From Neofusicoccum parvum (lineage: Eukaryota; Ascomycota; Dothideomycetes; Botryosphaeriales; Botryosphaeriaceae), in assembly GCA_020912385.1 (NCBI GenBank), contig CP087213.1, positions 1,798,001 to 1,862,000 of the forward strand: 64,000 bases of DNA, given 5' to 3'. Shown in pieces: positions 44,872 through 55,178 of the stretch. Under the pieces are notes generated by a model. It ran no database searches, had not been told where the DNA came from, and saw nothing but the letters and a program-made list of their open reading frames with translations. Positions within the stretch are counted from its first letter, which is position 1; every line of letters begins with the position of its first letter. The translations under genes and the position numbers were made by a program.

Positions 44872-46372
44872 ATGGAAATTACGTCCGCTGCCACTCGGAC
44901 GATCCACATCTCGTATATAAACACTGTTGTCTCTTTCCTCTTTGTGGTACTCAAGTTTGCTGTTCGCTCTCGCGTCAGTAGGAAAACCCTTGGATGGGAT
45001 GATTCATTCGTAGCGCTTTCCTGGGTCGTCTCAATACCTCTCACTATCTCAATATACTTCGGTAAGCTGAACACCTATTTGCATCACCTTGTTCAATCAC
45101 AGAAACAGCTATCTGTGATAGCAGCCCTACAAGTCCAAGACCTGAAGCGGCCATCGAAATCTCAACTGACTGGAACGACAGAAGGGAAACATGGCATGGG
45201 TAGGCACGCTGCTGATCTGCCGGTTGAAGAGCTAGTAGAGCAGACAAGATGGTCGGTAGAGTCCACCCTGTGTCATATTACTGCTAAATATATCAGGTTC
45301 TGGGTGAGCATCTGGCTCTACGTCACTGCTCTCGGGCTTTCCAAAATTTCGATCTTGATGCAATACCTGCGCATTTTCATCGCGAGACGTACTGTCGTTG
45401 CGATTTGGATATGCCTCGCCTTCGTGGCCGCCTACACCGTGCAAGGGATCTTCGTTGGCATCTTCCAATGTACTCCCCCAATTGCCTTCTGGGATCGCAG
45501 CGTCACAGGCTTCTGCATCGACCAAGTTCCATATTTCTTCATTGCCGCCGGCTTGAATATCGCGACGGATTTCGCGGTCATTTTGATCCCCGTCCCAGCC
45601 CTGCGAACACTTCACGTCAGTCGGAGCCGGAAGATAGGGCTATTCCTCGTCTTTGCCATGGGAGGGTTGTAAGTCAATATCACCTACACTATCAAGCATG
45701 TGTACATGGTTGCTAAAGGTTTTGTGCCACAGTGGCTGCGTTATTTCCCTCATCAGAATACACGCTCTCGCGGAACTCAAACCGTTGGTCGAGTCCGGCG
45801 ATGTCAGCTTCGGAAACTCCATTTCAGCGATGTGGTCCGTCGTTGAAGTGCATATCTGCATCATATGCGCATGCCTTCCTTCCCTCCGCCCTGTCTTGAC
45901 TCGCTTCCTGGTCATGACGGGCCTCAGCCGCTCCTCCAACCCCGGCAAGACCCCTTCCCAGAGCCACGGCAACGGCAACACACCCTCATATCCATCACCA
46001 AACTACCAACGCGATGCCTGGCCGCGCCGTGACGGCTCCCTCAGCATCCTGGGCGTTGCCTTCTTCGGCTCTGCTCATCCATCTGCGCGCGCAAGTGCAG
46101 AGAACCCTCGCAGTCAGGGCGCCGAGGGAGATGTCGAGCTGGGAAACACGAAGGAAAGGAACAACTCGTTGGGAGCGCCACAACTGGGTCAGATTTCGGT
46201 CGAGACAACGCTTGAAGTGCACTCGACCGTCAGCGGGGACCGGACGTTGGTGGGTAGCAGGACAGGGAGCGCCGGTGGCAACAGGAGCAGCAGGGAGAGC
46301 GAGGAGATCAGGCTCGTGCCGGAGGCGCACCGCGGGTGGTATCATGCGCAGATTGAGCGAGATAGACGGTGA
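44872..46372 (+). CDS. Fungal rhodopsin-fold integral membrane protein (PTH11-like region)
   Basis: A seven-helix membrane protein of the large Pezizomycotina family carrying the fungal rhodopsin domain, which includes PTH11-type candidate receptors. Exons 44872-45061, 45182-45251, 45297-45668 and 45733-46372 give 423 aa. The second acceptor may instead lie 3 nt downstream, also in frame. Family blocks are GWDDSFVALSW after helix 1, GMGRHAADLP after helix 2, RWFWVSIWLY...LGLSKISILMQYLRIF, CTPPIAFWD, CID, and GGFGCVISLIRIHAL. The CFEM domain found in some PTH11 proteins is absent. The tail (about 300-423) is cytosolic and Ser/Gly-rich. Intron 2 begins GTCGGT, chosen because it alone recreates RWFW. 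The start is the first in-frame ATG; the N-terminus may be longer if a 5' exon was missed. The ligand and function are unknown. Confidence 0.8.
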
Positions 46373-47695
46373 GATATTGATATCCCTTCCCCAACCTCCC
46401 GCTGCCTTTCATGTCTGTTGTTGGCTTCTTGCTCATCTATTTTGTCGCCTGCTGCAGTATTTGTTTGCCATGCATGTCAGGGATACCCCAATGAGCAGGT
46501 TCAGATGATATGTGCGTTCACATGGTCACGACCGAGGGCGCATGTGGTGGATTTTTGAAGCGTTGCAGCGGACGGAAAGCAAGGGTCGAGATTGTGCCGA
46601 CCACCGAGACGATCGAGGGGAGCGATTCAGGCGTTCGCTCACATGTGTGACGTCAGATTGCTGCTTCACATATACCATGCCAAAGATGCAAAATATACTT
46701 TCCGGCCTTGTCCAAACCCCGGAATTTGATGTGTCGTTGATTAGGCTTTGCGCGAAGCTTATGCGGGGACTACCTTCATGTCGCCGTTTTGATGCCACCA
46801 GTAGGAACGTTTGCACCGGCGGTCCGTGTGTCGGGATTCGGTCTCTTCCACTGCCATTCACTTCGACTTCTATTTTATTCTCTGGCTCTGCTTGGTTTCC
46901 TTCATTGAACTCTTTCATCCTACCTCATGCTGTCGACATTGCAATGCGCCTTGCTCGGAGATTGGCTGTCGCAGTCTCAACCCTGATGAGTGCAACTGCC
47001 TTCTTCATTTTAGCTACTGTTCATTCGCATCTCTTCCCTGAGGCTAATTGATGGAAGTCAATGATCGTGGCATTCTGCAATCCTCAGGCACAATGCCTTT
47101 GCGCTTCCTGATAGTCCACTAACTGGTCAACTGTGGAAGCCCCCTTCTGCTCTTCACTTCCTTCCTCCCTACCAAGATTCGGCATCTGGCATTGCTCATG
47201 TATGGTCGAAAGCGTTCAGCCTCCGTGGTGACTGAAGCGTATTCAGGAATTCGTACCTGCGACCGCCCTACGAGACTTCCCCGGGCGTCTTGCATGAAAA
47301 GCGCATTAGACCAGTGATGGCGAGCGGCTCGGAGAAGAATTAGTATGACTATAGTTGTAACAATTTACTTTCTAGACTCCATACAGCTCTGAGAAGGGTA
47401 CCCTTGATTATTTAGCTTGAAGACATGTTTCTGAACGAAGCTCAACCCGACTACGACAAGCTCTACTCGTCGCCACCGCCACCGCTGAAATCAATATAAT
47501 AAAACCTTTGACATCTCCCCCTTCAAATCCATTCTGAAGGGGGGAAACAAGAAGAGCTCGACTATTTTATCCTAACGGCATACTGCGACCAAGCTCGATT
47601 ATTTCGCTAACCAATAGCGTTCGATGAGGTGACCTTCGTGGAAACTTCACTCGCTGGAATACTTCTTATACCCCATTGTTCCTGACGCAAACTTT
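46373..47695. other. Long convergent intergenic region
   Basis: 1.32 kb between the stops of the rhodopsin-fold gene (+) and the dehydrogenase gene (-). Open frames such as 46512-47051 (+) lack an ATG start or family features. The right half is moderately A+T-rich. Nothing was recognised. Confidence 0.5.
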
Positions 47696-48807
47696 TTAGA
47701 TATTAATATCTCGCACACCTGCAGCAGAAATTTTCAAAGCCCGGCCTGGAGAAAGACAATTGTTAGCAAAACACATCCAGAGCATTTGTGCCGCATCTCC
47801 TCTGCTGAACATACCACTAACGCTCTCGTCACACGCCACCCGCACGACCCCCCGCGCACATTCCCTGTACTCCTCCCCGCCATTCTCGTCCGCTTCCACG
47901 CCCTTCTTCGCCTCCCCATTCTTCTCAACTCCGCTATTTCTCACCTCTCCACCGACTCCGCCCTCCCCCTCCCCCACGGCCACCAAGTTCACCCTCACCC
48001 CCACCCTCCCTCCCTCCGCCGGCACGCCCTCCCGACCCACCTCCCTCAACCCCTCAAACACAGCGCGCAGCCCCGCCGCCGCCGCCCTCGCCGCCAGCTC
48101 CCCGGGCGCCACCGCGCCGTCCTCGACCCACCGCGCCGGCGCCAGCAGCAGCAGGCACCTGTCGCGCCCCGCGTCCGCGGCGCCGCAGTCAAGCGGAGGC
48201 AGACGGAAGTGGTGGAAGGCGAGGTGGGCGGAGTGCAGGGCGGCGGCGAGGCCGGTGTCGAGGGGCGCGGACGGCGGCGGGGAGAGGGGCGCGGGGAAGG
48301 ACGCGGCGGGGGGAGTGGCGGCGAGCCAGCGGAGGAGGGAGGGCGGGGCGGGCGGCGGGGGGAGGGCGTTCGCGACGACGAGGGAGAGGGAGCGCGTGGG
48401 CGAGAAGAGGGCGGCGTGGTGGAAGGCTTCGGTCTGGGAGCGGAAGGAGGGGAGGGGCGTGTAGAGGTATTGGACGCTGGTGGGCGTGTGAGTTGAAGGG
48501 GGCAAGACGATGGTGGGCTGGGAGATGCGTTTTACCGTTTGTTCTTGTTGACGAGCGAGAGCATCAGGCGCTGGCCTTCGGTGGCTGCGGCGTCGGCGAT
48601 GGTCACGTATGCTCTGGCTCGATCAGCGGTGGTCACGACGCCTGGCAGATCCCTGGAGGCTTACCCAGCATCGGCCAATGCCTCTACAATGGCGGCACCC
48701 ACGCCGGTTGCACCGCCGGTGACGAGCACGCCCTTGCCCTTGAGCGACGAGTAATCGGCGGGCGCCTCCGAAGTTCTGCAGCCGTTCGGGCCATCGCTCT
48801 CAGGCAT
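47696..48807 (-). CDS. Short-chain dehydrogenase-like protein with degenerate active site
   Basis: Four exons: 48807-48665, 48613-48536, 48476-47815 and 47745-47696 (introns 51, 59 and 69 nt), giving 310 aa, a normal SDR length. The NAD(P) Rossmann motif is intact: VLVTGGATGVGAAIVEAL (about 27-44), followed by AYVTIAD. The C-terminal end rebuilt across the last intron (SVSGRALKIS) matches the usual SDR ending. The middle does not: the NAG motif reads VVANAL, and where the catalytic Ser and Tyr-x-x-x-Lys should stand the sequence is LLLLAPARWVEDGAVAPG with no YxxxK. The region is unusually Ala/Gly/Pro/Leu-rich and contains a Gly/Glu-rich insert. It is therefore probably not an active oxidoreductase; it may be a cofactor-binding pseudoenzyme or a gene in decay, although every splice still keeps frame. 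It is divergently paired with a hydrolase-like/SnoaL-like gene. Confidence 0.75.
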
Positions 48808-49443
48808 GGCGAGGAATCAGGCGTCCGACACGGCTGTTGTGGTCAAGAGCATCGCACCGAGAACGAGCACTGCGGTTTTGAGCGGACCGCACGCGTCGAT
48901 GGGCTCGCGGTGGACCCCCAATTAGCGCGTCCGGGCGCAGCCGCAGTGGCTGATGCGGCGCCCGCTGATTTCATGTCGAGGCTCGGCTGCTCCAGAAGCA
49001 CACCGACGAGCTGCAGAAGGCAATTGAGAACAAGAGGCGGTCGTCACGCAGAATGCAGCCACTCGCATCGATTCCGAGCATCCCGGCCAGGCGCGTGACG
49101 CCATCGGAGTCCGGCGCGCGATCGCTGCGTATCGATAAGGAAAGCAGCCGCGAAAACTGGGATGCCAGCTGTGGCTGCAGCGACAAGGCCCGGCGCGTGC
49201 CTGGCCGCGCGGTGACGTTGTCCGGCCGAGTGCAGTGTGACTTGCTGCAGCCTCTTCTCTCCCTCCCCGCACAGCTTCTCGTGTCTCTGTCGCCGCAACA
49301 CCGCGCCAGCGAAGGCAATTGCCCTCCGAGAGCTCCCCCGCCACGACCATACACCCCGCCGCACACGACCAGGCTCCCACGCCTCCACACCACACCCGCA
49401 TTTCCCTCCCTCTGCCACTGCCGCCTCCGCCCACGCCTCCACC
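48808..49443. promoter_or_regulatory. Divergent promoter, degenerate SDR / hydrolase-SnoaL-like gene
   Basis: 636 bp between divergent start codons. The plus strand becomes C-rich with CCCGCC and CACC runs in the 150 bp before the ATG at 49444, as in other 5' UTRs here. No known element was identified. Confidence 0.5.
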
Positions 49444-50693
49444 ATGGGCTCGACCACCGGCTTCCTCTCCTTCAACAAGAAGCCGCCGCAGCTGCACATC
49501 TGCGGCGAGGACACCGACTTCGACCCGGCCACGCTGCGCTTCTTCCGCGACGAGGCCTTCGCCGTGCACTACCACACCATCGCCAACGGGCGCGCCGCGC
49601 TCGCCGCCTCTGTCGCCGCCATCGCCGACGACCTCGAGCTGGGCGAGCACTACGCCATCGTCGCCTACGGCACCGCCGCCACCGCCTGCCTGCAGCTGGC
49701 CCAGAAGCCCATGCCGCGCCTGTGCGCCATGGTCGCCTACTACCCGGACCTGCTGCCCGCCCCCAACGCAAAGTACCCCAGCCAGCTGCCGCTGGTCATG
49801 CACCTGGCCGGCGCCCAGGCCGCCCTGGGCGGCTCCGCCTCCGTCAGGCACTGGTGGTATCGCGGCACCGACGTCGGCTTCGCCGAGATGGATGTGCCCG
49901 AGTACGAGCCCGTGGCCGCGGGCCTGGCGTGGAGCAGGACGCTCGGCACCGTGAGGAAGGGCTTTGGGTTGAATGTGGATTTGGAGGGCGTGTGGGAGGA
50001 GCATTTGCAGCGTAAGCAGCCGTCTTTGCCGTCATCTGCCCAATTGCATCTTTCTGCTCTTGGAGTGCCGCGAGGGCTTGAGCGCCTCCTTTGGCAGCTC
50101 AGGCACGCGCATTCGGGCTCAATTGCATTTTTCATTCTGCTGCGCAGATCGGCTGACGAGTATCCTATTGCACGCGCGCAGACAAGTACACGACCAAAGA
50201 CGCGGCCAAGACCATGGCCACAATGATCCCGCAGCCCTACGTGAACCACGTCCCGACGGCGACAGGCGGCATCGGCCGTGGCGAACTCATGCGCTTCTAC
50301 CGCGACTACTTCCTCCCAGGGATCCCGCCGTCCATGACCATTCGACTCATCTCGCGCACGAGCGGCGTCGACCGTGTCGTGGACGAGATGGTGGTATCTT
50401 TCCGCCACACGGCCGAGGTGCCGTGGATCCTCCCCGGCGTGCCGCCAACGAATAAGCCCGTCCAGATCGCCATGGTCAGCGTCGTGTGCATTCGTGGCGG
50501 CAAGCTCGTCCACGAACACGTCTACTGGGATCAGGCGAGCGTGCTGGTACAGATCGGCCTGCTCGACCCCAACGTCGTCCCCAAGAACATGAAACAAAAA
50601 GGCCTGGAGCAGCTCCCCATCGTGGGCGACAGCGCGAAGAAGGTATTGGATGAGGATGCCATACCTAGCAATGAGCTTCTTGACGACTGGTGA
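49444..50693 (+). CDS. Dienelactone hydrolase-like / SnoaL-like two-domain protein
   Basis: Exons 49444-50011 and 50182-50693, with an unusually long 170-nt intron, give 359 aa. The first half (about 1-180) resembles the dienelactone hydrolase (carboxymethylenebutenolidase) fold: LGEHYAIVAYGTAATACL, CAMVAYYPDLLP and LVMHLAG. The nucleophile elbow reads AYGTAA in place of GxCxG or GxSxG, so no catalytic nucleophile is evident. The second half (about 195-340) is SnoaL-like/NTF2-like: LMRFYRDYFLPG, DRVVDEMVVSFRHT and GKLVHEHVYWDQASVL. Proteins with this layout and a similar non-canonical elbow occur in many ascomycetes, so the change is probably a family trait rather than decay. The role is unknown; binding or a SnoaL-type reaction is more likely than dienelactone hydrolysis. 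It converges with rmt2, with 97 bp between the stops. Confidence 0.82.
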
Positions 50694-50790
50694 TTATGAG
50701 GAGGAATACGAGCAAGCAGCAATTTTTGGGGAGAAACAACTTCTTTTGGAATGGACCGCCGACGCCGAACGGAGAGAAGGATAGAAAAGT

Positions 50791-52200
50791 TCAACCGATG
50801 AACTTGCAGGTGGGAAGTCTGTAGGTGTCCAGCACCCAGTACTTCCGCCTGACACCCTCCCACTCGCCGTTGGCGTCCAGGTCGGGGATAGGGATCTCTT
50901 CCCACTCCGTGTCGAAGCCGGCCTCAAAGAGCTCCATCTCGACGATCTGCAAGGAAATATGATGGTTAGATGATGATTTATGAACATAGGTAATGATGTA
51001 GTTAGTTAATTTGCTTACCTTCGTGTAGACGTCGTAGCAGACTTTCCTGTCCGCACCCAGGCCGTTGAAGAAGCCAAACCTGCCTTCAGAGTCAAGTAGG
51101 CCAATGACGTACTCACTGAAGAATTCCCGGAGCGCCTTGTACTCCTCGGCGAAGGTGTCGAAGTAGATGGCGTCGAAGATGATGTTCTGCTCGACAAGCT
51201 TCTCTACCACGTCCTGCCACCTACCCTCGTGTACCACGACACCCTTCTTGTCCATCCAGCCCTCCTCCTTCATGCGCTTTACGACTGCCGGGTGCGCTTC
51301 GATGATGTGGTGCTCAGCCGGCTGCTTCTCCTGGATGATCCGGTCGATGATGCCCATCCCATGGCCCACATTCAGCACGCGCAGGCCTTGCTTAGGCAGC
51401 AGCAGATCCGCACTGCGCTGCATGATCGACGTCTCCCACGCCATCATCACACCGTTCTTATCCGCGTCCAGCAGCCGGTCGCCCGTGAACGTCAGCTCCG
51501 ACGCCAAATACTCGGCGCTCTTAACATCCGGGTTCTCCACCTCCTCGCCCTCCTTCTCAGCAGCCTCGACAACCACGCCCGACGCCGCGAGGTCCTCGGA
51601 AGCAGAAGCGGGCGCAGCGCCATTCTCCTGCTGCTGCTCCTCCTCCACCATCTCGAACCCCTCCTCATTCTCTGCTTCCTCGTCGGACTCGTCATCCCCG
51701 CCCCCGAGGATCTGGTACTCGTCCAGCCGGCTCAGCAGCAGCTCGGCCCTCACGCCGGCGTCGACGAACAGCTCGTACAGGTCCTTCAGGCCCAGGCGCG
51801 CGGCGATGCAGCCGGGCGTCTCGCCGGCGTTGTCCAGATCGTTCCAGATGGCGCCGTTGGCCATGAGCAGCTTGACCGTGGCGGCGGCCTTGTCCAGCTC
51901 GGCGTTTCTTTCCTCCTCGTCGCTCTTGCTTCGCGCCGCATCGCTCTCGGCCGGCGCTGGCTGGTGCAGCTGCTGCTCCGGGTTGTCGAAGGCGGCGGCG
52001 GCAGCAGCAGGCTCCCCGTCGGCGGTGTCGGGCTCGAAGGCGGCGACGGCGGCGTGCAGCGGCGTGTAGCCCGTGTCCGAGTCCTGCACGTTGGCGGAGG
52101 TGTTGCGGAGGAGGTCGCGCAGGGCGGGGACGTCGTGGTTGGTCGCGGCGAGGAGGAGGGATTGCGTGGAGAGGTCGGTGTCGATTTCCATGCCCTCCAT
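50791..52200 (-). CDS. rmt2: Protein arginine N-methyltransferase 2 (ankyrin-methyltransferase)
   Basis: Methylates the delta nitrogen of arginine; in yeast Rmt2 acts on ribosomal protein L12. Exons 52200-51019 and 50946-50791, with a 72-nt intron, give 445 aa (yeast 412). An alternative start at 52191 removes three residues. The N-terminal part has ankyrin repeats (GYTPLHAAVAAFEP, about 44-57; GETPGCIAARLGLKDLYELF) separated by a long Ala/Glu-rich insert. The C-terminal Rossmann methyltransferase domain (about 230-445) shows LNVGHGMGIID (SAM motif I), HHIIEAHPAV and FDAIYFDTFAEEY. The intron is a multiple of three without a stop, so reading through it also leaves an open frame of 469 aa; the GTAAGC donor, the tttCCTTGCAG acceptor and homology across the join favour splicing. 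Confidence 0.93.
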   Translation of the reverse strand: MEGMEIDTDLSTQSLLLAATNHDVPALRDLLRNTSANVQDSDTGYTPLHAAVAAFEPDTADGEPAAAAAAFDNPEQQLHQPAPAESDAARSKSDEEERNAELDKAAATVKLLMANGAIWNDLDNAGETPGCIAARLGLKDLYELFVDAGVRAELLLSRLDEYQILGGGDDESDEEAENEEGFEMVEEEQQQENGAAPASASEDLAASGVVVEAAEKEGEEVENPDVKSAEYLASELTFTGDRLLDADKNGVMMAWETSIMQRSADLLLPKQGLRVLNVGHGMGIIDRIIQEKQPAEHHIIEAHPAVVKRMKEEGWMDKKGVVVHEGRWQDVVEKLVEQNIIFDAIYFDTFAEEYKALREFFSEYVIGLLDSEGRFGFFNGLGADRKVCYDVYTKVSKLTNYIITYVHKSSSNHHISLQIVEMELFEAGFDTEWEEIPIPDLDANGEWEGVRRKYWVLDTYRLPTCKFIG

Positions 52201-52776
52201 GGCGGCGGGTTTTTTCGAGTTCTCGGGTGGTGGAGAGCGGGGTTTCTTTGGGAGCCGGGAAGGCGTGGTGGTGGAAGGGAGGAGTGCAAAGGCTGGCGAA
52301 GGGCGACCGAGCTAGAATTTCTTACTAGTGCGGGGGAAAGTCGGCGGGGATCGGCGTGAGTGCAGGGGTGCGAGTTTATCGCGACGACAGCGCTGCGCGA
52401 GGCCCACCCGGCGATCGGCAAGGGCGCAATGCTGGTGGAACTAGCACCGCGTCACGGGAAATGTGTATCAAACGCCGTGTCTTTCCATGGCCAGAGGAGT
52501 GACTCATGGTCCAACACTTGTGAAGGTTTACGACTAGTGATTGGTTGAACTGGCGTAAAATTCCTGGTTGAGATGCAACTTCCCGTCCGGAGATTCGGGT
52601 GGCTAAGCGAACGACCGCGGGCAACTACATGTAGACATTTCTCACTTCTCACCCTCCCACAAATCCACACCTGCAATCTCGATCTGCACTCACTTACACA
52701 TCGACACACATCCATACCAAGCTACATTTGCTTGACCTTCGAACTACACACTGCGCAGGAACTTGCTTAATACGAG
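52201..52776. promoter_or_regulatory. Divergent promoter, rmt2 / coiled-coil orphan A
   Basis: 576 bp between divergent start codons. Base composition falls to clearly lower G+C from about 52480 onward, where the coiled-coil island begins. Confidence 0.45.
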
Positions 52777-53332
52777 ATGCCGCTCCAGGTAGGGTCTTTG
52801 GAATGTCTCATTACGAGCTCAGCCCACTAATGATTTCCGTCAGAAGAACGCCCGCGCTTCCAAGTCCAAGAAAAAACCCAGTACTCACAATGGACACGGT
52901 CCCAGAAACCTCGCCGACGCCCAGCTTGTGTCCGATACCAAGAAGAACCTTGACGAGCAGCTTGATACCGTCACACATCTGTTGGAGGAGATCAAGAACA
53001 TCAAAGACCGTCTACCACAGTTGCGCGAAGAGGTGGCCGAATCTGAGAAGGCAAAGGAAAGAAACCATGTGAGACTCAATAAGTTGCGTTTGAAAATCGG
53101 ACCCATCCGCCCTACACCAATCCTCTTTATCAGTATGTCTTGCTACCATATCAAGACGCTGGGTCAACTTCTGAACATGGTTCTTGATGAGAAGTCTAAA
53201 AGCTGTAAAGCTATCAAGTCCGGCAAAGAAGCTGTCATGCTGGCTGAGCGGAAACTTGAGGAGAAAAATGAGAATCTGAAGCGCGCTAGGCGCAGGGTCT
53301 TTTACTTGCGGAAGAAATTACAGTCCCTCTGA
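52777..53332 (+). CDS. Coiled-coil orphan A
   Basis: Not recognised. A tiny first exon (52777-52788, MPLQ) is joined across a 55-nt GTAGGG..CAG intron to 52844-53332, giving 166 aa. Without this intron there is no in-frame ATG before the coiled coil; with it the reading frame starts cleanly. The N-terminus is Lys/Ser-rich (ARASKSKKK). Two coiled-coil blocks follow, about 40-85 (LDEQLDTVTHLLEEIKNIKDRL) and about 115-165 (EKSKSCKAIKSGKEAVMLAE). No domain, signal peptide or membrane helix is visible. It is convergent with orphan B. Third-position G+C looks lower than in the housekeeping genes nearby. A structural or scaffold role is possible but unproven. Confidence 0.6.
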
Positions 53333-53608
53333 TAAATTACGACATTGGGCGAGGGAATAGATTGGCATACATGATTGGACAACGATTCATGCTATCTGGT
53401 TAAAGTTCACTGATGAAAAAGGTCCTGTATTCAGACTCTTCCAATACGTTCTTGCTAAAGACTGATAAATCAACCGCGAACTGCCTGAGATGATGAAAGA
53501 ATGAGGCTAGTAGCACTGCTGATTATCTCGCACTATGTATCCCATGCCCTACTCTGCCTCACTCTCCTCGGTCTCTGCGGTTTCTAAGTTTTCTTCCCAT
53601 GTCCCATT

Positions 53609-54631
53609 TCAGGCAACCTCCACGTCCTCCGTCTTTTCGTCATCTTCCACCATCATCGAGGTGCTAGTATTGCTTACATCCTCTGTATGATACTCAACCA
53701 CCTCATCACTTATACCCTCGATCTCGCCACATTCGTCATCCAATACAAACTGTCTGAGGAATTTAAGCACTGGTACCAATTTGTCGAGCATAGTTCTGTC
53801 CTCCATGTAATCCGTCAAGCTCGCATGACACCATGCAGCGTCTTTCCTGATGGTCTCCTGCTGTGTCTTCATTTCGTCCAGCTGTTCTTCCTGACTGGTT
53901 GTAATTGCTCCGAGTGCTGCAGTTTCCGTATTCTGTTCCTGGACTACATCAACCCAGCTTTTCAGCTCACTCTTCTTCTCAGCAAGCTTGAACGTCTTCA
54001 CCGCGACTCGCGCTTCCTTCTTTGCGAGTTGAGCTTCTTTGATTGCGAGCTCTGCCTGCTTCTTAGCCAGCTTCATCTTCATTCGTGCGGCCTCCTTCTT
54101 CAGTGTCTTGTTTTCCTTGCGAAGTTGATGGAGCTCGGCGTCTTTCGTTTTCGCCAACTGCTGCCACTTTTCGATATCTCGCTCTTGCGGTGTGGCAACG
54201 GTAGCGGATTGGTATCCTGTATCGCTGTGCGCTCCCGTCAGAGACAGACGGCGGCGCTTCGGCGATCTTCCGTCATGGTTGCCTTCGGGTAGTTGCACCA
54301 GAAGGTGTGTGTTTGCGTCTTGGTGGGTGTCGTGTCTCTCTGGGGACTTGCTCTGCAGGATGAACTTCATGTCCAACAATTGATCCGGATCACAGCCTCG
54401 ATTCCTTTGCATTTGCATATGGCCGATGGGCATCGAGGAAGTGTTGGGAGGACGGGTACTATTGGTATGAGCAAAGCGTTCGAGGACGATGAGCAGTCCT
54501 CTTGGGTTTTCGCTGAGATATATTCTTCGTGGGCGCTCGTTCAAGAATACTTGGGCTGAGAGGCCTCCAGCGTCATATGCCAGTCCTGAACGGCCGTGCC
54601 ATATATCTTGCTCAACGGGAGCGTTGCTCAT
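53609..54631 (-). CDS. Coiled-coil orphan B
   Basis: Not recognised. A single exon of 340 aa from the ATG at 54631. The N-terminal 140 residues have no evident fold and include a basic patch (GRSPKRRRLSLTG, about 123-135) that could be a nuclear signal. Residues about 155-225 form a very regular Lys/Ala/Glu coiled coil with internal repetition (KKQAELAIKEAQLAKKEARV). A second helical segment with Glu/Gln follows, then an acidic C-terminus (EDDEKTEDVEVA). No catalytic motif was found. The repetitive AxxKEA units suggest growth by internal duplication. It shares a 547-bp divergent promoter with orphan C. Confidence 0.62.
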   Translation of the reverse strand: MSNAPVEQDIWHGRSGLAYDAGGLSAQVFLNERPRRIYLSENPRGLLIVLERFAHTNSTRPPNTSSMPIGHMQMQRNRGCDPDQLLDMKFILQSKSPERHDTHQDANTHLLVQLPEGNHDGRSPKRRRLSLTGAHSDTGYQSATVATPQERDIEKWQQLAKTKDAELHQLRKENKTLKKEAARMKMKLAKKQAELAIKEAQLAKKEARVAVKTFKLAEKKSELKSWVDVVQEQNTETAALGAITTSQEEQLDEMKTQQETIRKDAAWCHASLTDYMEDRTMLDKLVPVLKFLRQFVLDDECGEIEGISDEVVEYHTEDVSNTSTSMMVEDDEKTEDVEVA

Positions 54632-55178
54632 GTCGAGTATTATCTCAGGAGGGGTGAATGTGCGAAGGAATATTCAAGGGATATTCTCGCAGAAAAGAGG
54701 ACTCGGAAAGGTTTGGGAGGACAAGGACAACATAGAAATCTGGTTGATATAGCTCGCGGTCTGGCAAAGTCGGGGGCCATCACCCTCCGATTCTGGTCCA
54801 AAAAGGAACACTCGAGTTGAGGGAATGGTGACTTGATAAACGACACAAGGTGATGTGTAAGAAAGAGACATCTCGCAGAAAATGGCGACATCTGCCGAGG
54901 TGAGTCCGGTAATAGAGTGACTACCAGATTCGAAGGAGAAGCTGGCCGCGGGTGCGTGATGTTCTCACTCTTTCAAATTCTTCTGCCCATACTCACGAAC
55001 GTCAGCCTTTCAAACCTGTCCAATCTCTGCTTTTGAGACCAATATACCATCTTCTTTGCACTACCAACCCCTTCCATCAAATTCGCGAACTGTCGGGCAT
55101 CCTAGACGAGCGTCAATACCACATCTACATTTGAAGCTATGTACACCATGAACAGCCCAATATTCGTACGCCAATAGA
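54632..55178. promoter_or_regulatory. Divergent promoter, coiled-coil orphans B and C
   Basis: 547 bp between divergent start codons within the lower-G+C island. A TATA-like AATATACC sequence lies near 55042. No protein-like frame was found. Confidence 0.45.

Noticed and set aside
46512..47051. Plus-strand open frame of 179 codons after the rhodopsin-fold gene
   Set aside because: It begins with a non-ATG codon and its composition is not protein-like; it is treated as 3' flanking sequence.
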